From positions 194,571-258,570 of the forward strand of contig JADBKE010000007.1 of NCBI GenBank assembly GCA_014896535.1: a stretch of 64,000 nt of DNA, in the 5' to 3' direction. Position 1 is the stretch's first letter, and each line of letters starts with the position of its first letter. Below are positions 19,950 to 28,049 of this stretch, piece after piece. Origin of the DNA: Candidatus Fermentithermobacillaceae bacterium. GTDB lineage: Bacteria; Bacillota; Sulfobacillia; Fermentithermobacillales; DUSS01. A program made the position numbers and the translations under genes. A model generated the notes under the pieces. That model saw only the letters and a list, made by a program, of their open reading frames with translations, did no database searches and was not told the origin of the DNA.

Positions 19950-21363
19950 GTTAGAGTCCTGGGTGGTGGTGTAACTTTCCCTCCCTTCAGGTCAGAGTCT
20001 ATTAGCCAGCAACAGATGTTGTCCTGGTTAAGTCAGCATTACCGTATCCGCTGTCTGCCGCTCCTTCGTAAAGTTTGGACATGGACTCGGCACCGAAATA
20101 TCGCCGTGCTGCCAGCCACTCGTCCTGCTGCTCCTGCAATATTGCGCCTAGAACCCGCAGAGCCGACCGAAGATCCCAACGAAATCGCAGCGCCGCGCCA
20201 ACTCCCGGTTCAGACGCTCCAGAACGTTGGTGGAGTGTATCGGGCGCCGGTGTTCGTCCGGGAACGCCATGTAGGTCAGCAGTTCGTCGGCAGCATCCTC
20301 CAGCATGGTGGCTACCTGCGGAAACCGGCGCTCAAGGCTTCTTGCCACCCGCTCTAACTGCTGCCGGGCTGATGCCTGGTCCGGCTGCGCGAATATGGTT
20401 CGAACGAGTCCTGCCACCGTCGACTGTGCGTGCTTCGGTAGTTGCGTGAGCAGGTTGCGCATGAAATGTACCCTGCACCGTTGCCAACTTGCTCCTGAAA
20501 GCACTTCGCTGATGGCACGTTTTAGCCCCTCGTGCGCATCGGAGGTGACTAACTTCACCCCCTTTAAACCTCGAGATACAAGACCCCTCAGGAACTCCAG
20601 CCAGAACTCGTAGGTCTCGGCCGCCCCCACATCAAACCCCAGCACTTCCCGCTCTCCTATTTCCCGGAGTCCGACAGCAATGACGGCAGATACATTCACC
20701 ACACGGTGATCCATGCGTGCCTTGGGCGCCTTCGCGTCCAGCCATACGTACGGGTGTCCTCCTTCAAGAGGACGGGTTCGGATCGTTCCATGCGCTCATC
20801 CAACTCAGCGCAGATGCGGGATACCTCACTCTTGCTTATGCCCTCCAATCCGAGCGCTTTTACGAGTTCATCAACCTTTCTCGTGCTGACCCCATGTACG
20901 TAAGCCTCCTGTACAACGGCCAGAAGTGCCCGTTCAGCCCTCCTGCGGGGTTCCAGCAGACTGGGAAAGTAACTGCCTTTCCTCAGCCGCGGTATCCGCA
21001 ATTCGATGGAGCCCACCCTCGTATCCCACAGGCGTGCGCGGTACCCATTGCGGTGCGTTCTGCGGCTGGAAGAACGTTCGTAACGTTGCGCTCCGACCTT
21101 TTCGCTGACTTCCAACTCCATCAGCTGCCGCGCAAGCCAGCGAAGGCCCTCCTTCAGGGCATCTACCTCAGGCTCTCCCTGATACTTACGCAAAAGTTCC
21201 AGTAATGCTATCCTAAAATCTGGGGTCACTGGTGAATCACTCTCCTTCGTCACGGTTCTTTTCCAACCTGAAGGAAAGGCACCAGTGACCTCTCTCGTCA
21301 AGGAGCCTCTTCGCTGCCCACTGATTCATACGTGCGATTTACACCACCACCCGGGACTCTAAC
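19950..21363 (-). mobile_element. IS256-family insertion sequence with terminal inverted repeats
   Basis: The ends carry a 25-base inverted repeat with one mismatch: 19950-19974 and the complement of 21339-21363, both containing GGGTGGTGGTGTAA. They enclose a Mutator/IS256 transposase reading on the minus strand. The 8 bases outside each end (GCGAGCTG and GAAACCTG) do not match, so no target duplication survives. At about 1.4 kb the element has the normal IS256 size but its transposase is broken. Confidence 0.85.
20002..21301 (-). pseudogene. IS256-family transposase, two frameshifts
   Basis: The first frame (20696-21301) holds the N-terminal DNA-binding half with RNGYRARLWDTRVGSIELRI. It shifts near base 20745 (KEDTRTYGW... 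then MDHRVVNVSAVIAVGLREIG in the next frame). The catalytic core continues with VTSDAHEGLKRAI and RCRVHFMRNLL (DDE-type Asp and the CRVHFxRN motif). A second shift near 20160 is needed to reach the C-terminal VLGAILQEQQDEWLAARRYF, which runs to a stop at 20002. Two independent shifts indicate an inactive copy, unless they are sequencing errors. Confidence 0.85.
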
Positions 21364-21561
21364 GAAACCTGCGGGGATATAATTTTGCAAAATTGCTTCG
21401 GGATAGACCTCCCAATTGGCAGGAAGTCTTACACTCGACGTCGAACATAGCCATAAAGTTCCTAGGAAGTCCTATCCATGATCCCATATAGGAGGGTATC
21501 TGGTCATATCTGACCCATCGTTGCTTTTTCGAGCAGGCTCAAACTTTCGGGGGTGTGAGCA

Positions 21562-22797
21562 TTGGAGGCCCAGTTGCTTGACTTGGCTAAAGCGCGCTGG
21601 CTCTACGAACGGAAAGCGAATCACGCAGCTCCTACCGCGATCGTCCTCAAAACTACGAGAGCGTGTAACCTTCGCTGCAGTTACTGCTACTCGTACGGTG
21701 GGTCGGACTCCAGGGTCCTACCGCTAGACCTAGCGATGAGGATGGTCGATGAGGTAAGTGCTTTGAACGGTCTTCCGTTCACTATTTACCTGCATGGTGG
21801 AGAACCTCTGCTTTGCGAGGATTTCTTGGTGGGTTTTGTGTCCGCCATGTCAACACGCGATTACTACCTGAGAGTCACGATCGGTGTTCAAACCAACGGA
21901 ACATTGATAACCCAACGATGGGCAGAGTTTTTCCGAAAATGGTGTATCGGCGTCGGAGTTAGTCTGGACGGCGTATCGCGTGAAACTAATCGATTTAGGA
22001 CTTTTCCCACGAAAGAAAATTGCCTGGACCGGGTTGTCGGTGGCCTGGACATACTTCGGAAGAACGGCATTGCGGTTGCACTCCTCACGGTGGTAACCAA
22101 TCAGAATGTGACTCACTTGTTGGAGATCCTCGAGTTTGCCAAGTCGAGAGGCATCACTGACCTAGTATTCAATGACTTTATTCCTCGAGGCTATGGATCA
22201 AGTCTTGGCGACCTCATGCCTTCGGGAACTACACTCTTCGAGGCTATGAAGGAAGTGGTAAACTGGCTGGTATGCCACAACAGTGCGAACCCTCATTCGA
22301 GAATTTACGAGCGAAACCTGTCCTATCTGGTGAGAAACATATTGGACCCAGAACGGAAGCCGTATATGTGCCTTTCTTCTCCATGTGGTGCAGGTTCCAA
22401 GCATCTAGCACTGGATGTCGATGGAACCGTTTATGCGTGCGACGTTTTTATTGGGGACCCCGAATTTGCCGTTGGGAACCTTTACCGGCAGACACTTAGG
22501 GAGATGATGTTATCGTCTTCTGTTGTAAAGAGGTTAAACGCACGGTCGACTTCGAGCATAAAAAAGTGCTTCGAATGTGAGATCAAGCCGCATTGCTCTG
22601 GAGGCTGCGCCGCTCTGGCTTTCTATGTTAACGGAGTTCTCGACAAGGAGGCTCCCACCTGTGATTACTATCGGAAAATGATTCCATTCCTCCGGACCCA
22701 GATTTACGACCAACTCCTTGATCCGTCCTTGCTTACCCGGCATCCGTACGGGAAACGAATTGGTGCGCGTTGCTCGGGACATGGTTCCGAGCTGTAG
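21562..22797 (+). CDS. SPASM-domain radical SAM enzyme (RiPP maturase-like)
   Basis: The 411-residue protein has the radical SAM core with the 4Fe-4S motif CNLRCSYCY near residues 35-43 and YLHGGEPLL after it. The C-terminal SPASM region contains the auxiliary cluster cysteines (CGAGSKHLALDVDGTVYACD, then CFECEIKPHCSGGC and a final CDYY). This layout is that of peptide-modifying enzymes of the anSME/ranthipeptide/cyclophane groups. It is followed after about 30 bases by a 42-codon peptide gene and then a PqqD-like gene, so I infer it modifies that peptide. The start is TTG 21562 with GGGGGTG upstream. Codon use is less GC-rich than the housekeeping genes. Confidence 0.9.
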   Translation: MEAQLLDLAKARWLYERKANHAAPTAIVLKTTRACNLRCSYCYSYGGSDSRVLPLDLAMRMVDEVSALNGLPFTIYLHGGEPLLCEDFLVGFVSAMSTRDYYLRVTIGVQTNGTLITQRWAEFFRKWCIGVGVSLDGVSRETNRFRTFPTKENCLDRVVGGLDILRKNGIAVALLTVVTNQNVTHLLEILEFAKSRGITDLVFNDFIPRGYGSSLGDLMPSGTTLFEAMKEVVNWLVCHNSANPHSRIYERNLSYLVRNILDPERKPYMCLSSPCGAGSKHLALDVDGTVYACDVFIGDPEFAVGNLYRQTLREMMLSSSVVKRLNARSTSSIKKCFECEIKPHCSGGCAALAFYVNGVLDKEAPTCDYYRKMIPFLRTQIYDQLLDPSLLTRHPYGKRIGARCSGHGSEL

Positions 22798-22826
22798 CGT
22801 AATCGTTGCAGAAGGAGGTGATCAAA

Positions 22827-22955
22827 GTGAAGAAATGGGAAAAGCCGGAGGTCCTAGCTAGCTTTACGGAAGAGGAGCTTTTGCGCTTTCAGGCGGACCT
22901 ACCGGTGGTGGGCTGGGCAGAATGGTCATATTCCAGCAAGCCTAAGCCACAATAG
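22827..22955 (+). CDS. Putative RiPP precursor peptide, 42 residues
   Basis: This short gene is below the ORF-track limit. A perfect GGAGGTGATC ribosome site lies 5 bases before GTG 22827. The peptide begins KKWEKPEVLASFTEEELLRF, a leader with the Lys-x-Pro-Glu-Val pattern often seen in peptides recognised by PqqD-like domains. It ends with GWAEWSYSSKPKPQ, an aromatic-rich core with two Trp, one Tyr and two Lys and no Cys. The absence of Cys argues against thioether (sactipeptide) chemistry and fits carbon-carbon or ether cross-links at Trp/Tyr/Lys. It is bracketed by a SPASM enzyme, a strong hairpin and a PqqD-like gene. That it is the substrate is an inference from this context. Confidence 0.8.
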   Translation: MKKWEKPEVLASFTEEELLRFQADLPVVGWAEWSYSSKPKPQ

Positions 22956-22964
22956 AATCTGACC

Positions 22965-22994
22965 TGGCCCAAGGGGATCCCCCCCCTTGGGCCA
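22965..22994 (+). terminator. Strong hairpin after precursor gene (attenuator or mRNA stabiliser)
   Basis: TGGCCCAAGGGG pairs perfectly with CCCCTTGGGCCA around a 6-base loop, 9 bases after the precursor stop. No T-run follows (CTCGTTATAAC), so complete termination is unlikely. It may protect a short precursor transcript or attenuate transcription into the modification genes. Confidence 0.6.
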
Positions 22995-23020
22995 CTCGTT
23001 ATAACAGGGGAGGGGTCGAG

Positions 23021-23299
23021 ATGCTATTATACAGCCGGAGTCCGGATCTGACAGTCGTTCGAATGGAGGGCGGGGACTATTTGGTCTATGACCGAAGAAG
23101 GTCGATCGCGCACGTCTTAAATGAGACTGCGGCCTTCATAATAAACCAATTGGCCACTCCAAAAACTGAAGAGCAGATTGTAGAGGGGTGCCGGCTGGAA
23201 TATGACGGGCCGGCAAGTGAGATTCAATCCGAGGTGCGTGACTTCCTGCGGAAGCTCTGTTCGCTGGAACTTCTTTGTACACAGGAGACTGACGAGTGA
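23021..23299 (+). CDS. PqqD-like RiPP recognition protein
   Basis: The 92-residue protein has the PqqD winged-helix pattern: YLVYDRRRSIAHVLNETAAFIINQL, then a helix (TEEQIVEGCRLEY) and a final DFLRKLCSLELL. Such RiPP recognition elements bind the leader peptide and hand it to the radical SAM enzyme. ATG 23021 has GGGGAGGGG in front. The stop overlaps the next radical SAM start (GTGA), so the two are translationally coupled. Confidence 0.85.
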   Translation: MLLYSRSPDLTVVRMEGGDYLVYDRRRSIAHVLNETAAFIINQLATPKTEEQIVEGCRLEYDGPASEIQSEVRDFLRKLCSLELLCTQETDE

Positions 23300-24291
23300 G
23301 CGTCAAGTACGACCAAAAGCTCTGCCTTGGGGGGGTTTCATTGCACATCCATTATTTTAACGTAACATACCGATGCAATAACCGATGTTACTTTTGCGCA
23401 TCTGACAGTCCCAGCGAATTCCTTCCGGACCTGACAGTTGATGAGATACGGAAAAGCATAGCACACTCCGGGACAGGACCCGGGGACATGGCTGTAGTTA
23501 ATGGGGGGGAGCCGACAGTTCACCCCCATTTGCGCGAAATCCTCGAGGTACTAGTAGATACAGGTGCCTATGTTGTGCTATTTACCAACGGAAGGAAATT
23601 AGCAGATCCTGCGTATGCCATGTCTGTCCTCCGGTGTGGCTTATCTAGGATTAGCGTTCCGCTTTACGGTTATGATGCCACAACACACGACGATTGCACC
23701 GGCATCGGGGGAAGTTGGCACGAAACCGTAGAAGGGCTCCATAACGTCTTCAGATGGAGGGAATCCATGGGAACTCCGGAGGTGGAGCTCAAGACTCTGA
23801 TCACGGATCGAACGATAGGCTACCTTCCTCGAGCGATCAGCACCATACTCAGGATGTTCCCTTCTGTAGATAGATTTGTTCTCAGTGGCCTCATCCAATC
23901 CGACACAGCACTCGCTAGTCATGCCGCGGTTGACCTAGGAAACCCGCAGTTGCTGGAGCAACTTAACCGAGCGGTCATGGAGGCTTTGCAAATTGGAAGC
24001 CGCCTGATATTAGATTCGGTACCTCTTTGCGTATTGAATCCGGATGTCAGGATTCAGTGGCTGTTTTCGCGGAGCAAGCGAAGCTGCGCCAGGGGCCGTG
24101 GGCAAACCAGTGAGTCCTATTTCGTATACGCCGACGCGAAATTTCCGGAAGGAATCAAAGAGCGAGACTGGTGGAACATTAGTCATTGTCCTCACGAGCA
24201 GTGCAGACTACATAGCGTCTGTCGAATGAACCCACGGTACTTTCGGAGCCCGATAGCAGCGTCAGGTATACGCCCGATTGTGGAGGTGTAA
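23296..24291 (+). CDS. Second radical SAM enzyme of the RiPP locus
   Basis: A 331-residue radical SAM protein. CNNRCYFC near residues 28-35 is the cluster motif, and VNGGEPTVHPHL the SAM-binding strand. Toward the C-terminus CARGRGQ, CPHEQCRLHSVCR supply cysteines that could hold a short auxiliary cluster, but a full SPASM pattern is not evident. GTG 23296 overlaps the PqqD-like stop by 4 bases. Because PqqD is coupled to this enzyme, it may be the partner that acts first on the leader-bound peptide, with the SPASM enzyme performing another step. The reaction is unknown. Confidence 0.88.
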   Translation: MSVKYDQKLCLGGVSLHIHYFNVTYRCNNRCYFCASDSPSEFLPDLTVDEIRKSIAHSGTGPGDMAVVNGGEPTVHPHLREILEVLVDTGAYVVLFTNGRKLADPAYAMSVLRCGLSRISVPLYGYDATTHDDCTGIGGSWHETVEGLHNVFRWRESMGTPEVELKTLITDRTIGYLPRAISTILRMFPSVDRFVLSGLIQSDTALASHAAVDLGNPQLLEQLNRAVMEALQIGSRLILDSVPLCVLNPDVRIQWLFSRSKRSCARGRGQTSESYFVYADAKFPEGIKERDWWNISHCPHEQCRLHSVCRMNPRYFRSPIAASGIRPIVEV

Positions 24292-24292
24292 C

Positions 24293-25102
24293 ATGCGAGC
24301 GCACACATGCAGTTTCGCCACTGCCGATGAGAAAGGCTGTCTGACAGTATCGTTCAACCCCGCCACAGGGTCTGGCGGGGTCGCGCTACGGGTTCCCGAG
24401 CGGTTTCTCGACGAGATCGGTTCTTACATCCCTCAACGGAGGGAAGATGATGGTTCTGGTATCTGGACTTATGGCGAATATGTCCATACTTACATGGTAA
24501 TCGAAAGGCAACGCATTGTGCCATACCCACCCCCTATCGTCTCCAGTTGGGAGGATATTAGAGCAGTATTCATGACTTACAGGTCGAGACTTTTGGTTGT
24601 CACAGGTGCAGGGATATCTGTAGCTGCGGGAATATGGTCCACGGAGGATCTGTATCGAGTTCTGTACCTCCGGTCACTACGTGAGGCTGTCCAGGCAGTT
24701 GTCGAACACCCCCATCAGTTGCTCCAACGATTCCGCCTGTTCGTAATCCAGCTATATTGCAGAAAACCAACAGCAGCACACTGGGCTTTGAAGACGCTTC
24801 GGGACCGATTCGGGTTCACGATTGCAACGGAGAATCGCGATGACCTGCACCAGAAGACGGGTGTACACCCGGTCACCAGGGACGAGATTCCAGCGCTTGA
24901 CACGACGCGCTATTCGGCTCTGTTGATGGTTGGTATTAGCGAAGACCGGTTCTCGCTGATCCCGCAATTTCGCGAACGTGGTTGTGAAGTACATTGTTTG
25001 GCCAAAACGCCATGTCCGGGGGTGACGCATTTCAGAGAGGCAGACTGTCAGATAGAGCTTCCGTGGGTGGTGGACTCACTACCAACTACTAGGGAGTCTT
25101 GA
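24293..25102 (+). CDS. Sirtuin-like NAD-binding protein lacking the zinc module
   Basis: The 269-residue product has an N-terminal 90-residue part of unknown fold and then a Sir2-like Rossmann domain. LLVVTGAGISVAAGI is the NAD-binding glycine motif; AAHWALKTLRDRFGF and TENRDDLHQKTG match the sirtuin TQNIDxLHxxAG segment, including Asn, Asp and His; SALLMVGISED matches the later GTS strand. The four-cysteine zinc ribbon and the long substrate module between these blocks are missing, so only a short VHPVTRDEIPAL bridge is left. ATG 24293, with TGGAGGTG upstream, begins one base after the preceding stop. I infer an NAD-consuming or NAD-binding role in the RiPP locus. Deacetylation is doubtful. 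Confidence 0.7.
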   Translation: MRAHTCSFATADEKGCLTVSFNPATGSGGVALRVPERFLDEIGSYIPQRREDDGSGIWTYGEYVHTYMVIERQRIVPYPPPIVSSWEDIRAVFMTYRSRLLVVTGAGISVAAGIWSTEDLYRVLYLRSLREAVQAVVEHPHQLLQRFRLFVIQLYCRKPTAAHWALKTLRDRFGFTIATENRDDLHQKTGVHPVTRDEIPALDTTRYSALLMVGISEDRFSLIPQFRERGCEVHCLAKTPCPGVTHFREADCQIELPWVVDSLPTTRES

Positions 25103-25278
25103 TCGGCATCAGCCAAGGAGCGAGTTTCACCATCGGTGCAGTGGCGGAGAGCCATCTTGCAAAGACGAATCCGCTACCAAATCGCAGAATGACTAGTCAC
25201 AATTGATTCGCTCGCGGTTGACCGAATTACATTGACATTGTTACCCGACGTGATTCACTTGCCAGGAGGTTATTCGGC

Positions 25279-25881
25279 ATGGATCCCAAGAGAGAGGTAG
25301 GATTTTCCGAGGGTGTCCCGGTGCATTCTGAGGTCGGAAACGGAATCGGTCCGGACCGTGCAGAAGTAGCTCGCCTGCTTCACACTTGTGGAACGCCCGT
25401 ATTGGATCTGGGCAGCGGTTCAGGAGAGATGGCTGAGGCCATTGCCCTTGGTGGGCACGAGGTGGTCGGGATAGACAAATCGCCTAAGGCAATTGCTATC
25501 GCACGTGCGCGTGTTCAGCTACCGAACGCTAAGTTTATCCAGGCCGATGGGACAAATCTCCCGTTCGAGGAATGCTCGTTTGCCGGAGCTGTCTGCTACC
25601 TTTCACTACATCACTTCCGTAACCCGTTCTCGGCCCTAGATGAAGTATTAAGAGTACTACGCCCCGGCGGCATGTTTATCATCGTGGAGTATCATGACTT
25701 CCTGCGAAGGCTGCTTTATGCAATAGGCGCCTGCAGTACCAGGTTTCAGGCACATCCATTAGGCGGCTTTTCGATAAGCAGCTTGCTTTTGGAGGTATAT
25801 AGGCGATTTGACGTGCAGAGGGTAGTTCACTACCCGATGCTGGCTATGCTAGTGTCCAGAAAGCCTGATTGCTGTCTGTAG
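25279..25881 (+). CDS. Class I SAM-dependent methyltransferase
   Basis: A 200-residue Methyltransf_11-type enzyme. Motif I is VLDLGSGSGEMAEA near residues 41-54, the acidic residue after strand 2 is in VVGIDKSP, and motif IV/post I is ADGTNLPFEECSFAG. LRVLRPGGMFIIVEYHD is the usual strand 5 region. AGGAGG precedes ATG 25279 at a good distance. A 176-base gap separates it from the sirtuin-like gene, so it may start its own transcript. The substrate could be the modified peptide (terminus or side chain), by inference from location only. Confidence 0.85.
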   Translation: MDPKREVGFSEGVPVHSEVGNGIGPDRAEVARLLHTCGTPVLDLGSGSGEMAEAIALGGHEVVGIDKSPKAIAIARARVQLPNAKFIQADGTNLPFEECSFAGAVCYLSLHHFRNPFSALDEVLRVLRPGGMFIIVEYHDFLRRLLYAIGACSTRFQAHPLGGFSISSLLLEVYRRFDVQRVVHYPMLAMLVSRKPDCCL

Positions 25882-25895
25882 GAGGTGCCAGGTGG

Positions 25896-26870
25896 ATGGC
25901 GGTTGAGATGGGTAGCGGGCATCCGGTGATCGTAACAGAATCCCTTACAAAGGTTTTCGGAAAGAGGACGGTCGTGGACCGCATCGATCTCTCGGTATCT
26001 CCCGGTGAGGTATTCGGTTTCCTCGGACCCAACGGTGCGGGTAAAACTACGACTATCAGAATGCTGACGACCGTTATCCCTCCGACCTCAGGCAACGCCT
26101 GGGTGAACGGGCATTCCATCAGGGAAGATCCCCTTTCCGTGCGAAAGAGCTTCGCCGTCATCCCCCAGGGACACGTAATCGAACTTCATCTCGACGTCTA
26201 TCAGAACATCCGACTGTATCTCATGTTTCACGGGTACAGCGCAAAAGAAGCCGCACGAAGAACCGATGAGGCCATCGAAAGGTTTGGTTTGCATAGTTTG
26301 CGCCACCACCGGGCCGACCAGCTTTCGGGAGGCCAGATCAGACGAGTTCAGGTGGCAAGAGCACTGTTTGTGGAAAAGCCTATCCTCTTTTTAGACGAGC
26401 CGACGACAGGGCTGGATCCGCTCGTCAAGAAAGAGACGTGGGAGCGGATTCGGCAGATTCGAGACAGCGGAACGACGATCTTTCTCACCACCCAATCCAT
26501 GGAGGAAGCAGAGGCCCTCTGCACGTCGGTGGCGTTGATATTCAACGGGAAGATAGTTGTCCAGAAATCGGTCGAGGAACTCAAGAGACTGGTCGGGGTG
26601 ACAAGGGTTGAGATCGGGGTCAGGGAGTTGCCTGGTGAGGAGATTCCGTTCGTACTCGGGGACTGGCGCGGTCTGCCGGGGGTCCTCGCCGCTTCGATGA
26701 ACGCCTCTACGCTTACGGCTGTCGTTGAAGGGAGTGAGCCGCCGGTGGCGGCCATGATAGCGGCGGTTTACCGGCATGGGGGCAGCATCACCGCCGTTAA
26801 CATAGAGCGTCCTACCCTCGAGCAAGTGTACTTGAGGATCATCAAAGGCGAGTGGAAGGAGGTCAAGTGA
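25896..26870 (+). CDS. ABC transporter ATP-binding protein (ABC-2 / DrrA type)
   Basis: The ATPase has Walker A GPNGAGKTTT, Q-loop IPQGHV, signature LSGGQIRRVQVARAL, Walker B ILFLDEPTTGLDP and the H-loop replaced by Gln (TTQSMEEAEAL), the same position where DrrA-like proteins usually carry His. A C-terminal domain of about 100 residues follows, as in DrrA/NodI-like drug and peptide exporters. ATG 25896 with AGGAGG upstream is preferred to the track start at 25869. It pairs with the permease that starts directly after its stop codon. Codon use is more GC-rich than the radical SAM genes, suggesting a different origin. Confidence 0.9.
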   Translation: MAVEMGSGHPVIVTESLTKVFGKRTVVDRIDLSVSPGEVFGFLGPNGAGKTTTIRMLTTVIPPTSGNAWVNGHSIREDPLSVRKSFAVIPQGHVIELHLDVYQNIRLYLMFHGYSAKEAARRTDEAIERFGLHSLRHHRADQLSGGQIRRVQVARALFVEKPILFLDEPTTGLDPLVKKETWERIRQIRDSGTTIFLTTQSMEEAEALCTSVALIFNGKIVVQKSVEELKRLVGVTRVEIGVRELPGEEIPFVLGDWRGLPGVLAASMNASTLTAVVEGSEPPVAAMIAAVYRHGGSITAVNIERPTLEQVYLRIIKGEWKEVK

Positions 26871-27629
26871 ATGTGGGACGTGGTTGTGTGCTTGATTCGG
26901 GAGTGGCATATAGGGCTCAAGACGCCCAGGAACATATTGATTCAACTCATCTATCCCTTCATGTACCTCACGATTTTCGCTCCCACGATGGCCAGGGTCA
27001 TCGGAACCGTTGAATGGATGGGACGGGCAGTACCCTACCTGACGTACGTCATCCCCGGCATCATGGCGATGAGCGCGGTCTCCATCGGAAACGCCGCGGC
27101 CATAAACATCTACATTGACAGGCTCAGCGGCGAGATGGAGATGATGTTTTCGCTTCCCATACGTAGGGTTGCCATCCTGGCTGGGTACGCTGCGAATGCG
27201 GTGATAAGGTCACTCGTAAGCAGCATCGCTTTTTTGGTGATAGCTCTCATCGTCACGCCGGAGGCGTTCACCCTGAATTTCGCGGGAATTCCGGGCGTGG
27301 TGGCGGTTATCACCCTCTCCGCCATCGCGTGGTCGATGTTCGGAGCGACCCTTGCGTTCACCATCCAGAGGCAGAGCACCTACAACCTTGTTCACAACCT
27401 GATTCAGTTGCCGATCGTTTTCACTTCTTCGATGTTCTACAATCCGTCGGAGGGGCCTGCAATTACGCGGTGGTTGGGACCGGTGAACCCCCTTACGTTT
27501 GCGACGAACGCGCTTCGAGCCTACTGCGCCGGGTCTCAGGTAAGCACGTATGATCTTGTAGGACTATCTGTGTTCACCGGGCTGACGGCTCTTGCTGCTT
27601 CATGGGTAATCGAGCGCTCAAGTTATTAG
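26871..27629 (+). CDS. ABC-2 type permease
   Basis: A 252-residue integral membrane protein with about six hydrophobic segments (for example IMAMSAVSIGNAAAINIYI, SLVSSIAFLVIALIV, GVVAVITLSAIAWSMFGATL). The pattern is that of DrrB-like ABC-2 permeases. Its ATG follows directly on the stop of the ATPase gene, with AGGAGG-like sequence inside the ATPase end (GGAAGGAGGTCAAG), so the two are coupled. Together they should form an exporter, plausibly for the mature RiPP or for self-protection. Confidence 0.88.
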   Translation: MWDVVVCLIREWHIGLKTPRNILIQLIYPFMYLTIFAPTMARVIGTVEWMGRAVPYLTYVIPGIMAMSAVSIGNAAAINIYIDRLSGEMEMMFSLPIRRVAILAGYAANAVIRSLVSSIAFLVIALIVTPEAFTLNFAGIPGVVAVITLSAIAWSMFGATLAFTIQRQSTYNLVHNLIQLPIVFTSSMFYNPSEGPAITRWLGPVNPLTFATNALRAYCAGSQVSTYDLVGLSVFTGLTALAASWVIERSSY

Positions 27630-27683
27630 AAGCGTAGTTCTGGCGAAGTGACCGCTGCGTTTACATTTGTGGAGGGAACCCAA

Positions 27684-28049
27684 ATGAACATGGGGACCTG
27701 TTGTGGCGGGTCAGGCTCTGCGAATTTTCTCGTTTGGAGAATGCGTTCGTTACCACCGCATTCTCCTCTGCTGAGGTCTGGGCTACCTGTACCAAGTTGC
27801 GGGAGCCGACTGTATCCACATTCAGTCTCAGCAATGAATTTTATTCAAAGCTGTTCTATGTGTCGCTTACGAGATCCTACGCGAGACGACTACCCTGACT
27901 GGGTCTCGCTCAAACCGGTGAGGAGAGCGACCAAAGTTAGTTCTTCCTGTGCAGATGGGCCTGCAGAGGAATCTGGGACGCTGGTGATCAGCATCAATGA
28001 GCATCGATATCAGGAGAATTTTGCAGACTATCTGGCAAATAAGATCTGA
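27684..28049 (+). CDS. Uncertain Cys-containing small ORF in RiPP locus
   Basis: ATG 27684 has GGAGGG at 7 bases and opens MNMGTCCGGSGSANFLVW. The frame runs 121 codons, but its middle reads like random coding, while a second frame (ENAFVTTAFSSAEVWATCTK, about 27735-27898) looks more natural. It may be a frameshifted gene or a second precursor with a short true coding part. It overlaps the start of the S26-like gene by about 50 bases. No family was recognised. Confidence 0.3.
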   Translation: MNMGTCCGGSGSANFLVWRMRSLPPHSPLLRSGLPVPSCGSRLYPHSVSAMNFIQSCSMCRLRDPTRDDYPDWVSLKPVRRATKVSSSCADGPAEESGTLVISINEHRYQENFADYLANKI

